A stretch of 64,000 nt of DNA from Oryzias latipes (Eukaryota; Chordata; Actinopteri; Beloniformes; Adrianichthyidae), in contig NC_019859.2 of the NCBI RefSeq assembly GCF_002234675.1, positions 32,634,934-32,698,933 of the forward strand, given 5' to 3'. Both the position numbers and the translations under genes were made by a program. Under the pieces are notes generated by a model, which had not been told where the DNA came from, made no database searches, and worked only from the letters and a program-made list of their open reading frames with translations. Shown here one piece after another: positions 10,866-22,213 of the stretch. Within the stretch, counting starts at the first letter, position 1; each line of letters begins with the position of its first letter.

Positions 10866-12130
10866 AACAGGTGCTCTCTCCGCACGGTGGGGGGGTTCAT
10901 ATTACACCTGAGCCGGGGGTGTTCGTGTCCCTGGGGGGTGGGTCCTGGTCCTTGCCCCTGGGCGCTGGGCCCCGCCAAACTTCCAACATGGCCGAACCTG
11001 GTCGGGCCATATTTATAACACCCCTTGTGGGCCACCCTTTTTTCCCCGGGGTTCCCCCCTCCTGGGCGGGGGCGGCGGGCCCCTGCCTTGCTCCTCCCTG
11101 GACCAACCGTGGGCCGGGTGGGTGGCTGCCTGGAGTGCGGAGCGGGTCTCCCTTGGGGGGTCCTGACTCGTACCTGGGGTTGGGGCGGGGGGATGCCCGG
11201 AACTCCTGGGTGGTGGTGGGGTGCTCGTCTGGGGCTGTGGGCGTCCTTCTCCGGTGGGGCCCTGCGTTGGGCTCTTCCGGCGCGGTGGGGGGGCTGCTTT
11301 CCTGGCTGGGCTGGGGCGGCGCTTTCTTTCCCTCCGCGCCTCCTTGCTCTCTGGCTCTGGGGGCCTCGCGGCGGTCCTGCTGGCCCTGGCCTGGGTGGCG
11401 GTCTTGGTCGCCCGGGGGCAGTTGTTCCCTGCCTGTTCCCGTGTGGCATTGGTGGAATTCCGGCTGCCACTGCTGCTGCGGCGGGGGTCTGGGTGTGGGG
11501 GTGGCTGGGCGCTCCTCCTCCTTCTTTTCACATTCCACCATCCATTTTAGAAGAACATAAACACTCACCTGAGCACAGGTGTTAGCTCACCTTTGCACTT
11601 ATAGTTTGCATGATTGAATGAATGAAAGATTTCACACTAGTTGGTTTAAAGGCATAGGTATGCGTTCGTGAACACTATCTGTTTTGTGTGCATGTTGACG
11701 TGAACATTTTTTGCAGCTAGCAGGTGTGTTGATAATATTTGAGTGTGTGTGAACAGGCCCCGCCCTTTTTGTACTACATTTGAACTGTACCGTAACGATA
11801 AGCCACCAGTAAACCTGTCTGCTCTATGCTGCTTCATGGTCTTACCCCCCCTCTCACTATCACCCCCCCCCCCTCTCTGACATCCCTCCCTCTTCTTCCT
11901 TTCTTTCCTTTTCCGCCCGGTCCAACACCAAAGATTTTCAATCATTGTTGGAATAAATAAAGTTTGGCCTCAATTACAAAAGGGGTTTATTCAGTCACAC
12001 CTTCGGTTTGTCTGAAGATTAATAACCCCTCTTGTTAAAGTAAAATATGTCCAACACAAGAGGCCCTCAGCTCTCATCTGCCTGCCTAGCCGTTGGACAG
12101 GACAAGTAAAAAATAAAAATAAATAAATAA
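10866..12130 (+). mobile_element. 5'-truncated L1-like retrotransposon 3' end
   Basis: Closely similar to 2998-4245: the same G-rich block, the 'cctgagcacaggtgttagctc' segment, the tail with the paired AGGGGTT/AACCCCT and GTCCAAC/GTTGGAC segments, then an A-rich (AAAT)n tail. No clear target duplication was found. It sits where the missing CTLD exons of the upstream lectin pseudogene would be expected. Confidence 0.65.
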
Positions 12131-12139
12131 ATAAAAAGT

Positions 12140-12910
12140 TTCCCCTCTGTTGTTTTATTTATTATGTTGAGGCCTAATCAATACGCCATCTTATTGGTTT
12201 GGCAGGTCAAATTAAAAGTGAGCTCATTAGCAGAAGCCTGACAATGACAGTCATCTAAGGAAGTTGTGTTTGATCAGGGTTGGATTAAAAAAAAGCACAA
12301 CAATGATCCTTGAGGACCAGGGTTGGGAAATGGGCAGGTCAACTTATTTACTATTGGCTAATGAATGTGTCAATCAAACTCATCAGCAAAACAGGTGTGC
12401 TCGCTTTCAGGCAATTGAATGGACTCTCGGACTTTCTCTAAGCTTTCACACAGGTGACAAATATAGCCCCGCTCATCTTTGATTCTGTCAGTCGTTATCG
12501 TGTTATCTTTAGCACAGTTTGCTGTAGGTTCATTGCCTTCGGTCTACAAAAACTACTGGCTTGTACAACTTTCCAGTGGACTTGGAAGCAAGACAACAGT
12601 GGTTTAATGCAGTCGGCATTGAATCCAGAAAACTGCCTCCTGGTGATGAGATTTGCAGGGAATGTTTCACTCAGGATAGTTTGCTAATACTTTACTCTTT
12701 TATTAGCTATGATCCTAGCGTCATCCAACACCGGTCCCTATGTTTTTGTTTTTATTTTTATTTTTTATCTGAAATAAATTATTATATTTCTTTTATAGAA
12801 AGGTTTTTGTATTTGTAGTCTGTTGTTATTAAGTTCTTTTTACAAGCTTTATGCTTTGTGGTTGTTTGTGTTAAAAAAAACTCCCTCACTTTAGATGAGG
12901 TGCTGCAAAA
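12140..12910. other. Repeat and unassigned spacer
   Basis: Positions 12150-12335 are a second copy of the 9935-10130 repeat. From 12336 to 12910 several short open frames occur, but no domain, splice structure or known repeat was recognised. Confidence 0.4.
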
Positions 12911-13477
12911 CAATTAATAAACTGTTAACAAAGTTAATTAATACATTTGTTAAGCTTATAAGCAGTTGAGTAATATGGACTTTGAAGACAATGGTCTGAC
13001 TTTAGATGTTATTGAATCTTAACACTTCTAGGTATTTGTAAGACAGCTATAATGCTAATAAATATTTTACTAGAATCTTACACATTAATAAAGCCTATTT
13101 GTTAAGTTACTTAATAAAATATATAAGCTTATTAGCACTTAGGCTTGTGTGAGGAATCTGTAATGCTAATAAATGTCTTACTAGAACCCCAAACAATAAT
13201 AATACTTCTTAATTTGTTAACAAAGGTTGTTAATTAATGTTATTAAGCTTATTAACAATGACAGACTTGTTAGGCATCTATAATGCCAGATAAAGGTATC
13301 ATTAGCTTCTTAAAAACATCCTAATAATAATGCTTGTTAATGAGTAAATAATTTAATTAACCTTATTAGACTTATTGTACTAATAAATGTCTTACTAACA
13401 CCCTAAACATTCTATTATAATGCGTGTTAATGAGTTAACAAGGCTTGTTAAGGAATCTTAATATAAAGTGTTACCAA
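12910..13477. repeat. TTAACAAG-rich repeat, GGTAACACTTTA-type end
   Basis: This consists of imperfect internal repeats built on TTAATAAGCTTATTAACA-like units and ends in ATATAAAGTGTTACCAA. An opposed copy lies at 61400-61870 and starts TTGGTAACACTTTATATTAAG. It is recognised as a common fish non-autonomous DNA repeat; class not assigned. Confidence 0.55.
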
Positions 13478-13721
13478 AAATGACAACAAATTTTGTCAGA
13501 CTTTTTGTCAGATTTATGAGGGAAAGCAGTGCTTCTTAATTATTTTTTGCCAGGCCCCCCTTAGGAAAAAGAAAATGTTTCGTTTAAATTCTGGAAGTTC
13601 AAAGCTTCGTAGAAATTAGGTCCAGGATCTTAGAATGAAAACATAAGATCTGGTCGCGATCACAGATTAATATTGTTATTTTACTAAAAGGATCATGAAT
13701 GAATGAAACTGTATTCATATA

Positions 13722-14447
13722 CAGTGATCCCTTGCTATATCACGGTTTACTTTTCACGGTTTCGCTACTTCACGGATTTGGATTGTGCATTGTGTTCTGC
13801 ATTCTGATTGGCTAAAAAGTCACACAGCGAGTAGCTCAAGAATGGGACCCTTTGATGAGCCGTTCATTACAGTTCTCCAACATAATCGATGGGGGCATGT
13901 CGGTGTATAAGAATCTTTAGCAAAGAAGAAAAAAGAGCGACAACAACTGCCTATCACTATGTTCCTCTCCCGAACAAACACACCTGCAGCTGCACCGCGG
14001 GCTTCAAAAGGAAAAAACGCTGCAGAGGATGCAGCGGCTCAGTATGAAGAGCAGTGAAAAAGAAGACCGGAGTCACTATCTGTCCCACTGTACTTTTTTA
14101 TTTTTTTCATAATCATTTTAAATTTTCTTCCGTTTAATCCACTCGGGTCGCGGTGGGCGGGGCTAATCTCCGCAATTTAAAGCCTTCTGTTCTTATCGAT
14201 GATTGAAATTATTATTTGACAGCACACTACAGAAGTTATTTGTTGAAAAAACGTTTCTAAAGTACTTTTATTTGTTAAAAAAACAATTGATTTAGCCTGT
14301 TAAATGGTTTGTTCTTTCTTTTCAATGTATAATAGTGTATTTCATTGTATAATAATTGTAAAAAAAATAAAGGTTTCTACTTCACGGGTTTTGCTTATCA
14401 CGGGTTCTATTTGGAACGTAACCCCCGCGATAATCAAGGGATCACTG
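13722..14447. mobile_element. Pogo/Tigger-like non-autonomous element
   Basis: The ends CAGTGATCCC and GGGATCACTG are flanked by TA on both sides, and the subterminal 'tatcacggtttacttttcacgg' and 'ggaacgtaacccccgcgat' are typical of the pogo-related group of Tc1/mariner. No transposase frame remains. A second copy is at 48961-50043. Confidence 0.8.
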
Positions 14448-14599
14448 TATAGCACTTTACATCACTCAGTGAGGGTCCTTAGGCAAGAGCCTTAACGCTA
14501 CTGCCTCCCGAGCGCAGTTTGGCTACAGCTCACCGCTCCCCCAGGGGATGGGGCAAATGCGGAGAAGAATTCCCCCATTGATGGGTAAATAAAGTATCA

Positions 14600-14621
14600 A
14601 TTATTATTATTATTATTATTA
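14600..14621. repeat. (TTA)n microsatellite
   Basis: A short run of TTA triplets directly follows a repeat tail ending 'gggtaaataaagtatcaa'. Confidence 0.8.
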
Positions 14622-14961
14622 CAACTCCTTTAAGGTACCAAAGGGTTTCACAATAAAATATAGTCAAAAGAAGTTGATTCTTTTTTTTCCTACACTACAA
14701 CCGAGCTACCCAGCCGGTTCTGTAGAGAAGGCTTGTGCTGAAGGCCTCGTGCTGGAGGCAAACTGTTGAAATGCTGCAGCTGCAGCACGCCACCGTGTCC
14801 GCTGCAGCTGAATTTGCTATCTCGTTGGTGAGAACTGCGAGGCAGCCACTGTTCACCGACTTCGCATTGCTCTTCGATTTCCTTATGTGAGAAAAAAAGG
14901 AACAAAAGAAAAAACAACAACAACTAAATCCTCTCTATGCAGGAGCTCTATTAGTAAAATG

Positions 14962-16165
14962 TAGAGAAGACAGCCACTGAAATCTCACTTCCAAAGCTGC
15001 AGCTGTGAGATCAGGGAGGGAGGGGGTCCGACCAGATACCAACCTGTCCGACCAGCTTTCAGACGGTCAGACCGCAATGCTATCAGTCCGACCAGTGTCA
15101 GACTGCATCTTGACAATCCTGTCTTAGCAAATCTTGGCCCTGCTGTAATGCTTCTCGTCACTTTTTCACAGTTTGCGTTTTTGTTTTCTTTTTTTAAATA
15201 CGGTTTTTAAAGTATTTTCCTTTTCCTGTCTTCGTGTTTAGTGTTTTAGTACGATGTCTGGTGTTGTGTCAAATTGTGCCTTTATGAAATAAAAGTACAA
15301 AAGTCATCATGCAAAAAAAATTATATCATGCCTTTTTCTTTAATTAAAAAACAAACAAAAACAAAACAGTCAGTTCAAATGACCAAGATTGGACTTTAGG
15401 ATGGAGCAGGCAGACTTTGCTGAAATTCGAAAGAGCCTGACACGACCAGACAGACTCCCAGCTCCGCTCAGAGAGTGACTGAACAACGGGCTCCGAATTC
15501 CACTCTGAGAGGCCGACGAGGCAGTCCAGGAGTTCCCTCTCGCCACGCTCTGCGTTCCTGTCCACCCCAATCCCCCCAACCACACCCCCCTAAACGATCT
15601 CTCCAGCCTGAGAGCGAGGGACGAGTTGCGTTTTTGTCATTTTACAGCATTTTTGATAAACTAAAATGGCAGGGAGGGGGAAAAAAATCAAAAAAAGAAA
15701 AAATAGAAAAGTCATTTATGAAATAAAGAGGTAAAATGGCTCCGGTTTAGGACTGAGAAGCTACCTCGCTGAAATGGTCCTCAGCAGAAGCAGCGGCCGA
15801 GAGCAGCAGCAGACTTCCCATGCAAAGTTACCTGATCCTCAAATCAGCCTAAGGGACGTGGGGGGGTTATCACAACACGTGTCTTTAGCGCAACATTGGT
15901 CTACACTTTTTACTTTCTTAATCCAGTCATAACTAATATTTAATCATTTGTGTGCTTACTTGTGGAGTTTTCTGTCAGAACACTTAAGGATATTTCTGTT
16001 TTATGTACTTAGGTTGGGCGTTTTTCTATCAAAAATGGTAATATGATCATCAGGATGTACTGTAATATAAACTGGCTTCCATGACTTGAGGTCATTATAA
16101 TTGATTTTCCTTTATTTGATTCATTTTAGGATCTGGGTTCAGTCTTTTGGAAGAAAGCCAAAACT
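14962..16165. repeat. Block shared with 27385-28637 and 30826-32160
   Basis: This segment occurs three times in the window with a few percent difference: here, before the Harbinger element at 28650, and before lectin unit B. It contains 'acgatgtctggtgttgtgtcaaa..gtgcctttatgaaataaaag' and ends just upstream of the lectin promoters. It has no convincing coding sequence. It marks the left part of the lectin duplication unit. Confidence 0.7.
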
Positions 16166-17618
16166 AAAGCTAAAAGCAGATATTTTAAATCTGAAGAGAA
16201 TTTTAACTGCTCTCTTCAGACGGGGGTCTTCCCCTCTGCCTGTAAGACGGCGGTGGTGAGGCCCCTTCTGAAGGAGAGTAACTTGGACCCAAATATCACG
16301 GACAATTACAGACCTGTATCCAACTTACCATTTTTAGGAAAAATTATTGGAAAAAAACAATTCAATTACATGATTTTTAAATGAACATAATGTCCTTGAA
16401 AATGTCAGGCATGGTTTTAAGAGAAACCAGGACAAAACTGAAGTTTTAATCATTGGTCCTGAAGACAAGAGAGAGATGGTTTTACCCCAACTTAGGAATT
16501 TTAAATCTTCTCAATGTGTGAGAAACCTGGGTGTTCTTTTTGACTCTGAGCTGTGTTTTATTCCTCACATCAGAAACGTTGTGAAAATAGGATTTTACCA
16601 TCTTAAGAACATTACCAGAGTCCGCCCATTCCTCTCTCTTGCCAGCACAGAGGTGCTGATGCATGCTTTTATTTTTAGTCGTTTAGATTATTGTAATGCC
16701 CTGCTCTCTGGTTTACCGAAAAAGTCGATCTCAAATCTACAATTATTGCAGAACTCTGCGGCACGAGTTCTGACGAAGACCAGAGGGCGGGAACACATTA
16801 CACTGATTTTAATCAGGGTCCTCTCCTGTGAAACAGCCTGCCAGAGAGCCTCAGGGCTGCAGAGACTGTAGAGGTTTTTAGGAAGAGGCTCAAGACCCAC
16901 CTTTTTAGTCTGGCTTTTACATGACTTTGATAATTTCTTATGTCTTTTTTTATTTATATATTTATTAATTTATTCATTTATTTACGTATTTATTCATTTA
17001 TTTATTTGTAAGGACTATTATTATCTCTGTTTTTAATAAGCTATTCTTTTTATTGTTATTTTACCAATGATACTTAGGTTATGTTTTAATCATTTTACGT
17101 ATTTTATTTTTTAATTACTTACATTGTTATATCTTATTTTGTTTCATCTTTTTCTATTTTTATTGTTGTTATTTTATGATAATTTTTATTCTGATGTTTT
17201 TTACTCCAGTGTTGCCTCTTGGGGATCCCGCTCTGTGGTCTAATAGCCATGGAGTGGGCCCTGGGCTGCTCTGTGTTGGGCGGGCACTGTGGTAGTGACC
17301 CCTGTGGTCCGGCTGGGTTTAGGAATAAATGGATCCCCGTGATATCGTTTCCTCACAGCAGTACCAAGCCAGACCTTCTTTAAGCTGCAGTTCTTTGTTT
17401 CTGTTCAGGGTTCTACTGGGGTAACTGGGTCGGTGGTGTGTGGGTGGGGTGGGGGGTGGTGAGGGAGGGGTCCCATCTTTGTGTGATTGTCCTTTGTTTT
17501 CTGTTTTTAACAATTTTCATTTTTTGTGACCGTTTTATCTGCTTTTATGTTAAACACTTTGTGTTTTTACCTGAAATGAAAGGCGCTATATAAGTAAATA
17601 AAGTTTGCGTTTGTGTCT
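16166..17618 (+). mobile_element. CR1/L2-type LINE fragment, reverse transcriptase core deleted
   Basis: Decayed ORF2 pieces are visible. The thumb-side part includes NYRPVSNLPFLGK-like residues near 16300; then there is a jump to the sequence after the catalytic core (RNLGVLFDSELCF, LDYCNALLSGLPKKS, QNSAARVLTKT). The YADD-bearing region is missing. The 3' end is the typical 'gaaaggcgctatataagtaaataaag'. The insertion is present at the same site in unit C (63926-64000, reversed) but absent from unit B (32160) and from the 28637 copy. Confidence 0.7.
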
Positions 17619-17635
17619 AAACAAAGGGGTTAGAC

Positions 17636-17806
17636 CAGAGGTGGGAGCTGAGGGCCACATTCCTGCATGTTTTACAACATACCCTACTCTGGCATGTTCT
17701 GATTGGCTGGACACACCTGAACCAGGTAATCAGCCCTAAGTAGGGCGAAACTATCTAGAAATCATGCAGACACACCGGCCCTTGAGGCCTGGGATTGCCC
17801 ACTCTG
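17636..17806. mobile_element. 171-bp hAT-like MITE upstream of lectin gene A
   Basis: Near-matching ends CAGAGGTGGG and CCCACTCTG are flanked by GGGTTAGAC on both sides (8-9 bp), consistent with hAT. The same element is at the same place in unit B (32168-32329, right end mutated) and unit C (about 63748-63918, reversed), so it predates the duplications. It lies about 60 bp upstream of the TATA box. Confidence 0.65.
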
Positions 17807-17865
17807 GGGTTAGACACATGTTTATGCATATGCTGATGATGCCATCCTGTTTGTTCAGGTTTTGC

Positions 17866-17873
17866 ATAAATAA
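17866..17873 (+). promoter_or_regulatory. TATA box of lectin gene A
   Basis: ATAAATAA lies 86 bp before the start codon, inside 'ttgcataaataaggcccc'. The same sequence and spacing occur in units B and C. An octamer-like TATGCATATG lies about 40 bp further upstream in all three. Assignment as core promoter is inferred from position and conservation. Confidence 0.65.
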
Positions 17874-17951
17874 GGCCCCATGATGAGCTCCTTCTGCACT
17901 TCTTCTTCTTGGTGTTTGTTGCTTTGCAGCATCAGGTGAACATCTGGGACC

Positions 17952-20042
17952 ATGATTTCACCACGATGGATGATCCTCCTCTGCTTTTCCCTGATCTCAG
18001 GTACCACACAGCTGTTCATGGAGTCATTGTTTCTCCTTAGTTGAAGAAAATCATGAAACTATTGATGAACATTTACAGTTGGGAAGTGTTGTAACTTTTG
18101 TAAACCTGAACTATTGAAACCTGAATTTGGGTACAATTCCATGAATGTATTATGAGTTTTTTCTAAAGATATTCAGTTTGTTTGTATTTTTATTGATTAT
18201 GTTAAATCTGCAATCACCTTTCTTTAAAGTTCACTAACTTGTTGTTTTTGCCTCTTAGTCTTTGGGACAGGAGAGAGTGTGACAACAATTGAATCATCTA
18301 AAATTGTGTGTAACTGAATTCATGCTGGTCCAAACCTCACTGCATCAGCAATAATCATAAGTAGCTAGAAGGTTCAAATTTGGCTAAAGCAGAAACTGAA
18401 TGACTTTTGTGAAGAACCAAACTGTCTCCATTAATAAGGTTAACACAATGCAAAAACTACAATTTATAAAAAATGACATTTAAAGGTTGTCTTAATGTTT
18501 TCCAATCTGCTAATGAAACTTACCTGTTTTTTTTTTCACTAACATGTAAAAATCCATGCCACAAACGGACAATACTTCAGGAAAAAATCTAACATTTGTA
18601 ATTTTTTGTAAAGGAAATTAGGAAAAAGTTTGCATAGGGGTGGAGTCAGACCTGAAGCTGGATGGTGTTGTCATCTTAGACTACATGGTTTTGGGTCGCT
18701 AAGACTCCTTTGTCCTTACAGAGTAAGATAAATGTCTTTAGTAAATGGGAGACAGTCGGTGAAAAAAGCCATTGAAAATGTTTAACTCCTTTTTAGTTTT
18801 GCTTTTATAAAGATTTTACTTTGAAAATAATTTACAGAAAAATGTTCCAATGGTTTATAGTTGTGTTTATCATCAGATGTAAGCATTAAATCATAAAATC
18901 ATATTCAAATTAATAATTTGGGCTATATCGCGTCTCATAATTCGTTTAAAAAAATTCATAATAAATGTAATTTAATTTAATTTCATATGGAAGTTATTTC
19001 CTAGATCTTTTTGTCTAGAATTGTGTTGTTAAAGTGAATAGCAAAGACCGTATCACAGAGTTCATTGTTCAAAAATGTGATCACTGACATGCAAATACTT
19101 TTCATTTGTTTTGGTTCAGAAGGTTTATGTGTGAACAGAATAATGAATGAAACAATTACAATATCTGATCTCAACACCTGAAACTTCTGCTTGTCTGTCA
19201 TTAGTTCAATGATCCTTTCCTGAATAATGTAGAATCAAGATTTTCTTGGGAGACGTTAATCCCAAGATAGCTGATAAATCGGACTTTTACTGTTGTTATT
19301 TTCGTCTTTGCTTTAATTCTTGTTTAGTCATAATTTGAGATTCTTTTTTAACTTGAAATCTTTCCTCCAACAGCTGAGAATCAAGATGAGGAATGGCAAT
19401 CTTTCAATGGACACCTTTATTACGTCTCTGAGACCACTGCAGACTGGGAGACCAGTAGAGACGACTGTTTGTCAAAGGGAGCAGACCTGGTGGTCATCAA
19501 TGACAATGAAGAAAACGTGAGACAAATGTTAATCTGATAACCATTAACCTCTGATTTTATTGGAAATACTAACAAAATTATGTTACTAAATGATAAAATA
19601 TTAGATCCAACAAAAAAACAGTAGTTTATTTTGAAGCAACTCTGAAACTCTGAGGTTTATCTCTAAATTATTTACTCAAATATCTTCATAAAGAATTTCG
19701 TCGGAGGATTTGACCTCAAAGCCTGGATAGGGCTGTACAAAGAAGAAGACACCTGGACATGGGTGGATGGAAGCATCCTAACACCTTGGTATTTGCAGTT
19801 TGTCTGTTTAAAATTGATCATTAATTACGAGAAAAAAGTGTTTAAAAGAATCACATTTTGTTTGTGATTGTGTTTTCAGTGTCAGCTATTGGGCTCCAGG
19901 AGAACCTAACAATGTTGGGGACCAGGAAGATCGAGCAGAAATAGGGAGGTTCGCAAACAATGTCAACAGCTGGAATGATGCACCGGGGACCACTAGTAAC
20001 TACTGGATCTGTGAAAAGGAAGAACTAGCGATTTTAGAGTAA
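17952..20042 (+). CDS. Secreted C-type lectin, gene A (149 aa, 4 exons)
   Basis: Predicted exons are 17952-18000 (signal peptide MISPRWMILLCFSLIS), 19374-19516, 19694-19788 and 19880-20042; together 450 nt, all in phase (1, 0, 2). The mature protein is essentially one C-type lectin-like domain starting at AENQDEEW. Visible CTLD marks: WETSRDDC (Cys48), AWIGL (74-78), WTWVDGS, EPN (104-106), WND (127-129) and WICEKE (Cys140). EPN with WND is the family's mannose-type Ca2+-site pattern, so a secreted sugar-binding defence lectin is inferred. Both inner-disulfide cysteines are missing (EDR114AEI; WNDAPG132), and an extra Cys96 is created at the exon 3/4 junction. Closest family is fish CD209/CLEC4-like lectins, but it has no neck or membrane anchor. 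Start chosen from the signal peptide and conserved 5' exon. Confidence 0.85.
18259..18320 (+). pseudogene. Dead second exon in lectin gene A
   Basis: The acceptor (tttttgcctcttag) remains in phase with the signal exon and the following codons read VFGTGESVTTIESSK. No donor with the phase 1 needed to join the CTLD exon is visible, and an in-frame TGA follows. If included it would give a peptide of about 35 residues. A further neck-exon remnant with a decayed frame lies at about 18727-18751 ('cttacag|agtaagataaatg'). Equivalent remnants occur in units B (32782) and C (63297). Confidence 0.5.
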
Positions 20043-20218
20043 ACACTAGAAACTATCTGATCATTCAGTAACATTAGCTTGATATTTGTTGATGCAGATC
20101 ATCTGCTGTCTTTTCTGCTTCATTTTTCATACATATGAAAACAAATTAATCTGTGGGTATAATGGGGTTGATTAAGGAATTTAATCTTTTACTATAACTG
20201 CATACTTTTCTGTGGCTC

Positions 20219-20224
20219 AATAAA
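20219..20224 (+). terminator. Polyadenylation signal, lectin gene A
   Basis: AATAAA lies about 180 bp after the stop codon in 'ggctcaataaagcatcgc', conserved in units B (34728-34733) and C (59718-59723, reversed). Confidence 0.75.
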
Positions 20225-21541
20225 GCATCGCAAAATGAATTCAGTGTGTTTCATTACTTCAGTAGCCGTTTACTTTTCACAGACTGAGGCAGTAGATTGG
20301 TCTGTTGGACTTAGACTACAGACGTTCTTGTCTATCACATGACTTTTCTCAGACTGACTAAAACTAAACTAAACAGACTAAGCTAAACTGGACATCCCTG
20401 CCCCTAAACTTTTGGAAGTAGTTTTTTTTCATTGAAGAAACTGTTTCATTATCCTGAATAGATTCATTCTACTTGATGTCATATAGAGTGACAGAAACAC
20501 CCTGTGACCCAGTTTCCCTCCATATCCATTCTTTAACGGCGCATTTACATCAAATTTAAAATCTTTGGTCTCAAAGTTGGAGACACTGTTTCCATGGGCA
20601 ATTTTGCACAGCTGTTCTAGAAGCAGTCTAAACTGTTTCTCAAAGCAACAAATAATTAATAAACTGGTCGAAATCAGGCATTTTAAATAGTCTTTTAGAG
20701 CTGTTCTCCTCTCTCTTTGTGCTGTAATGTTGAATGTTGCTCTCTTTACCTGGATCTACCACATCAACTCACATCACCTGCATACTTTTCTCTTTTTAAG
20801 CCTCTCCTGTTCTAGACCAGGGGTCCCCACGCAGTGGCCACGGGTGCAGGGCTGCCCACAAGGACCGCTCAAAGCGCCCACAAGGCATGCTCTAAAGCAG
20901 GGGTTCTCAAAGTGTGGCCTGGGGGCCAATGGTCGCCCGCATGAAAATTTTTTTGTGGCCCTCAATAAAACCTAATTGATGGTTATTCAATCAACTGTAC
21001 GTTGGATGAAAAATATTGTTTCGTGGTTTCTGCAGTGCAAAAACACGCAATTCAAAAATAAGAAAAAAAACAAAATTCCACACAAGGTTTTAAAATGGGT
21101 AAAATAAAAAGTTAAATACTAGATATGACTTAAAACTGGATATTAAAATAAAAATAAGTTATTTTTAATAGTTCAAAGCAAATGGAAATTAACATAAGAT
21201 CTTACAACAAGTTGGCGGATCTTAATAAATATTCAAAGCTTAAAACTAGAACTTATTCTTGGAAAATAAAACTATTTTTTTTCTTTTCAAAATAATAACA
21301 ATGAATACCAGTCCAACTTTTCAACTTTTTATTGAATTTTAAAATAAAGCTTAAAATGTAACTATCAGATAATAAGTTTCAGCACTTACAATGTAAACAA
21401 AAATAGCATATCTTTTCTGCATTTTTCAGTGAAAAATGTTTGATACTAAAAAAAATAAAGTGACGAGTTGAATATTTCTAGCAGAACTCTGAGAACAACC
21501 AAAAACAGTTAAGCTTTAACAAGCAAAATGGCAAAAGTAAA
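20225..21541. other. Conserved downstream flank of unit A
   Basis: This flank is repeated in unit B (34734-35687, then 40638-41050) and reversed in unit C (58440-59717). It includes a repeat boundary at about 20907 (CAGGGGTTCTCAAAGTGTGG, hAT-like end). Open frames across the 'ccacgcagtggccacgggtgcaggg' region on both strands are repeat-derived. No gene was recognised. Confidence 0.55.
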
Positions 21542-22109
21542 TTACTGCTCAGTGAAAGACTTCCATTCTGCTATTACCTTCTTGTAAGAACTAGTGGCAT
21601 CTTTGTTGTGAATAACATCCCTAATGACCACAGTCTGGATGACTGACAAAAATCCTCCTGAGGAAGGGGGCTCACTGGTGTAGTTCCCACCGCAATCAAG
21701 CTGGTTGTTCCATCGAAGAGGAGCACTGGAGAAGACAAAGGTCGCTTCTCCAAATAGATGGTGGGGTCCTCGCCTTGATAAAAAAATGTACAAAAAGAAT
21801 GGTCAGGGTGTGAAAAAAAAAAGCACAATTTAATGAAACAATTTAGATTTTGTTAAACATTACACAATGTTTGACAAGTGAAAGATACTAAATTGATTTG
21901 CTGTTTAAAAGAAAAAAAAATAAATTAATGTGTAGGAGAACAGCTTTGCATGTGATGAAATTATGCAGATTACAGACACTGATAAAGAAAATTCTATACC
22001 TTTAGGACATGAAGGAGAGCCTCACTGGCACTTCCAAGCCGTTTTGGTGGTGGAGTTGGTGAAGGGAAAAGTGATGGGAGTGCATTGATGAGAGCAAAAG
22101 TTAAATTCA
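21542..22109 (-). pseudogene. Two terminal exons of a decayed TE-like gene
   Basis: On the minus strand, exon 22000-22109 (acceptor tttcttag, donor GTATAG) matches 46283-46384 plus 41511-41520. The last exon, 21542-21773, encodes YLEKRPLSSPVLLFDGTTS...and a C-terminus KKVIAEWKSFTEQ. The last exon needs a frame change between its two halves, so it is broken. The family is unnamed to me; other exons are preserved at 47402-48083. Confidence 0.45.
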
Positions 22110-22150
22110 CTAAGAAACAGACAAAATAGATAACTGAGTCCTTTGAACAC

Positions 22151-22213
22151 TGTCATGAACTGGTGGTGGAGGACCCACAATACAGGAGACCACGATTGGC
22201 GACAAACCCCTCT
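22151..22213 (-). mobile_element. Remnant end of the foldback/LTR-like element
   Basis: TGTCATGAACTGGTGGTGGAGG matches the left end of the intact element at 46426-47396 at the same host position (after 'tttgaacac'). Here the interior and the right end are deleted. This shows that the insertion predates the duplication of the surrounding segment. Confidence 0.55.

Noticed and set aside
10718..11585. Open frames of 170-250 codons on both strands
   Set aside because: Same compositional artefact as in the first L1-like copy; no domain and the frames differ between copies.
20727..20975. 82-codon open frame present in three copies
   Set aside because: It lies in a duplicated repeat flank; the reverse strand is equally open and there is no domain, so its conservation reflects duplication only.
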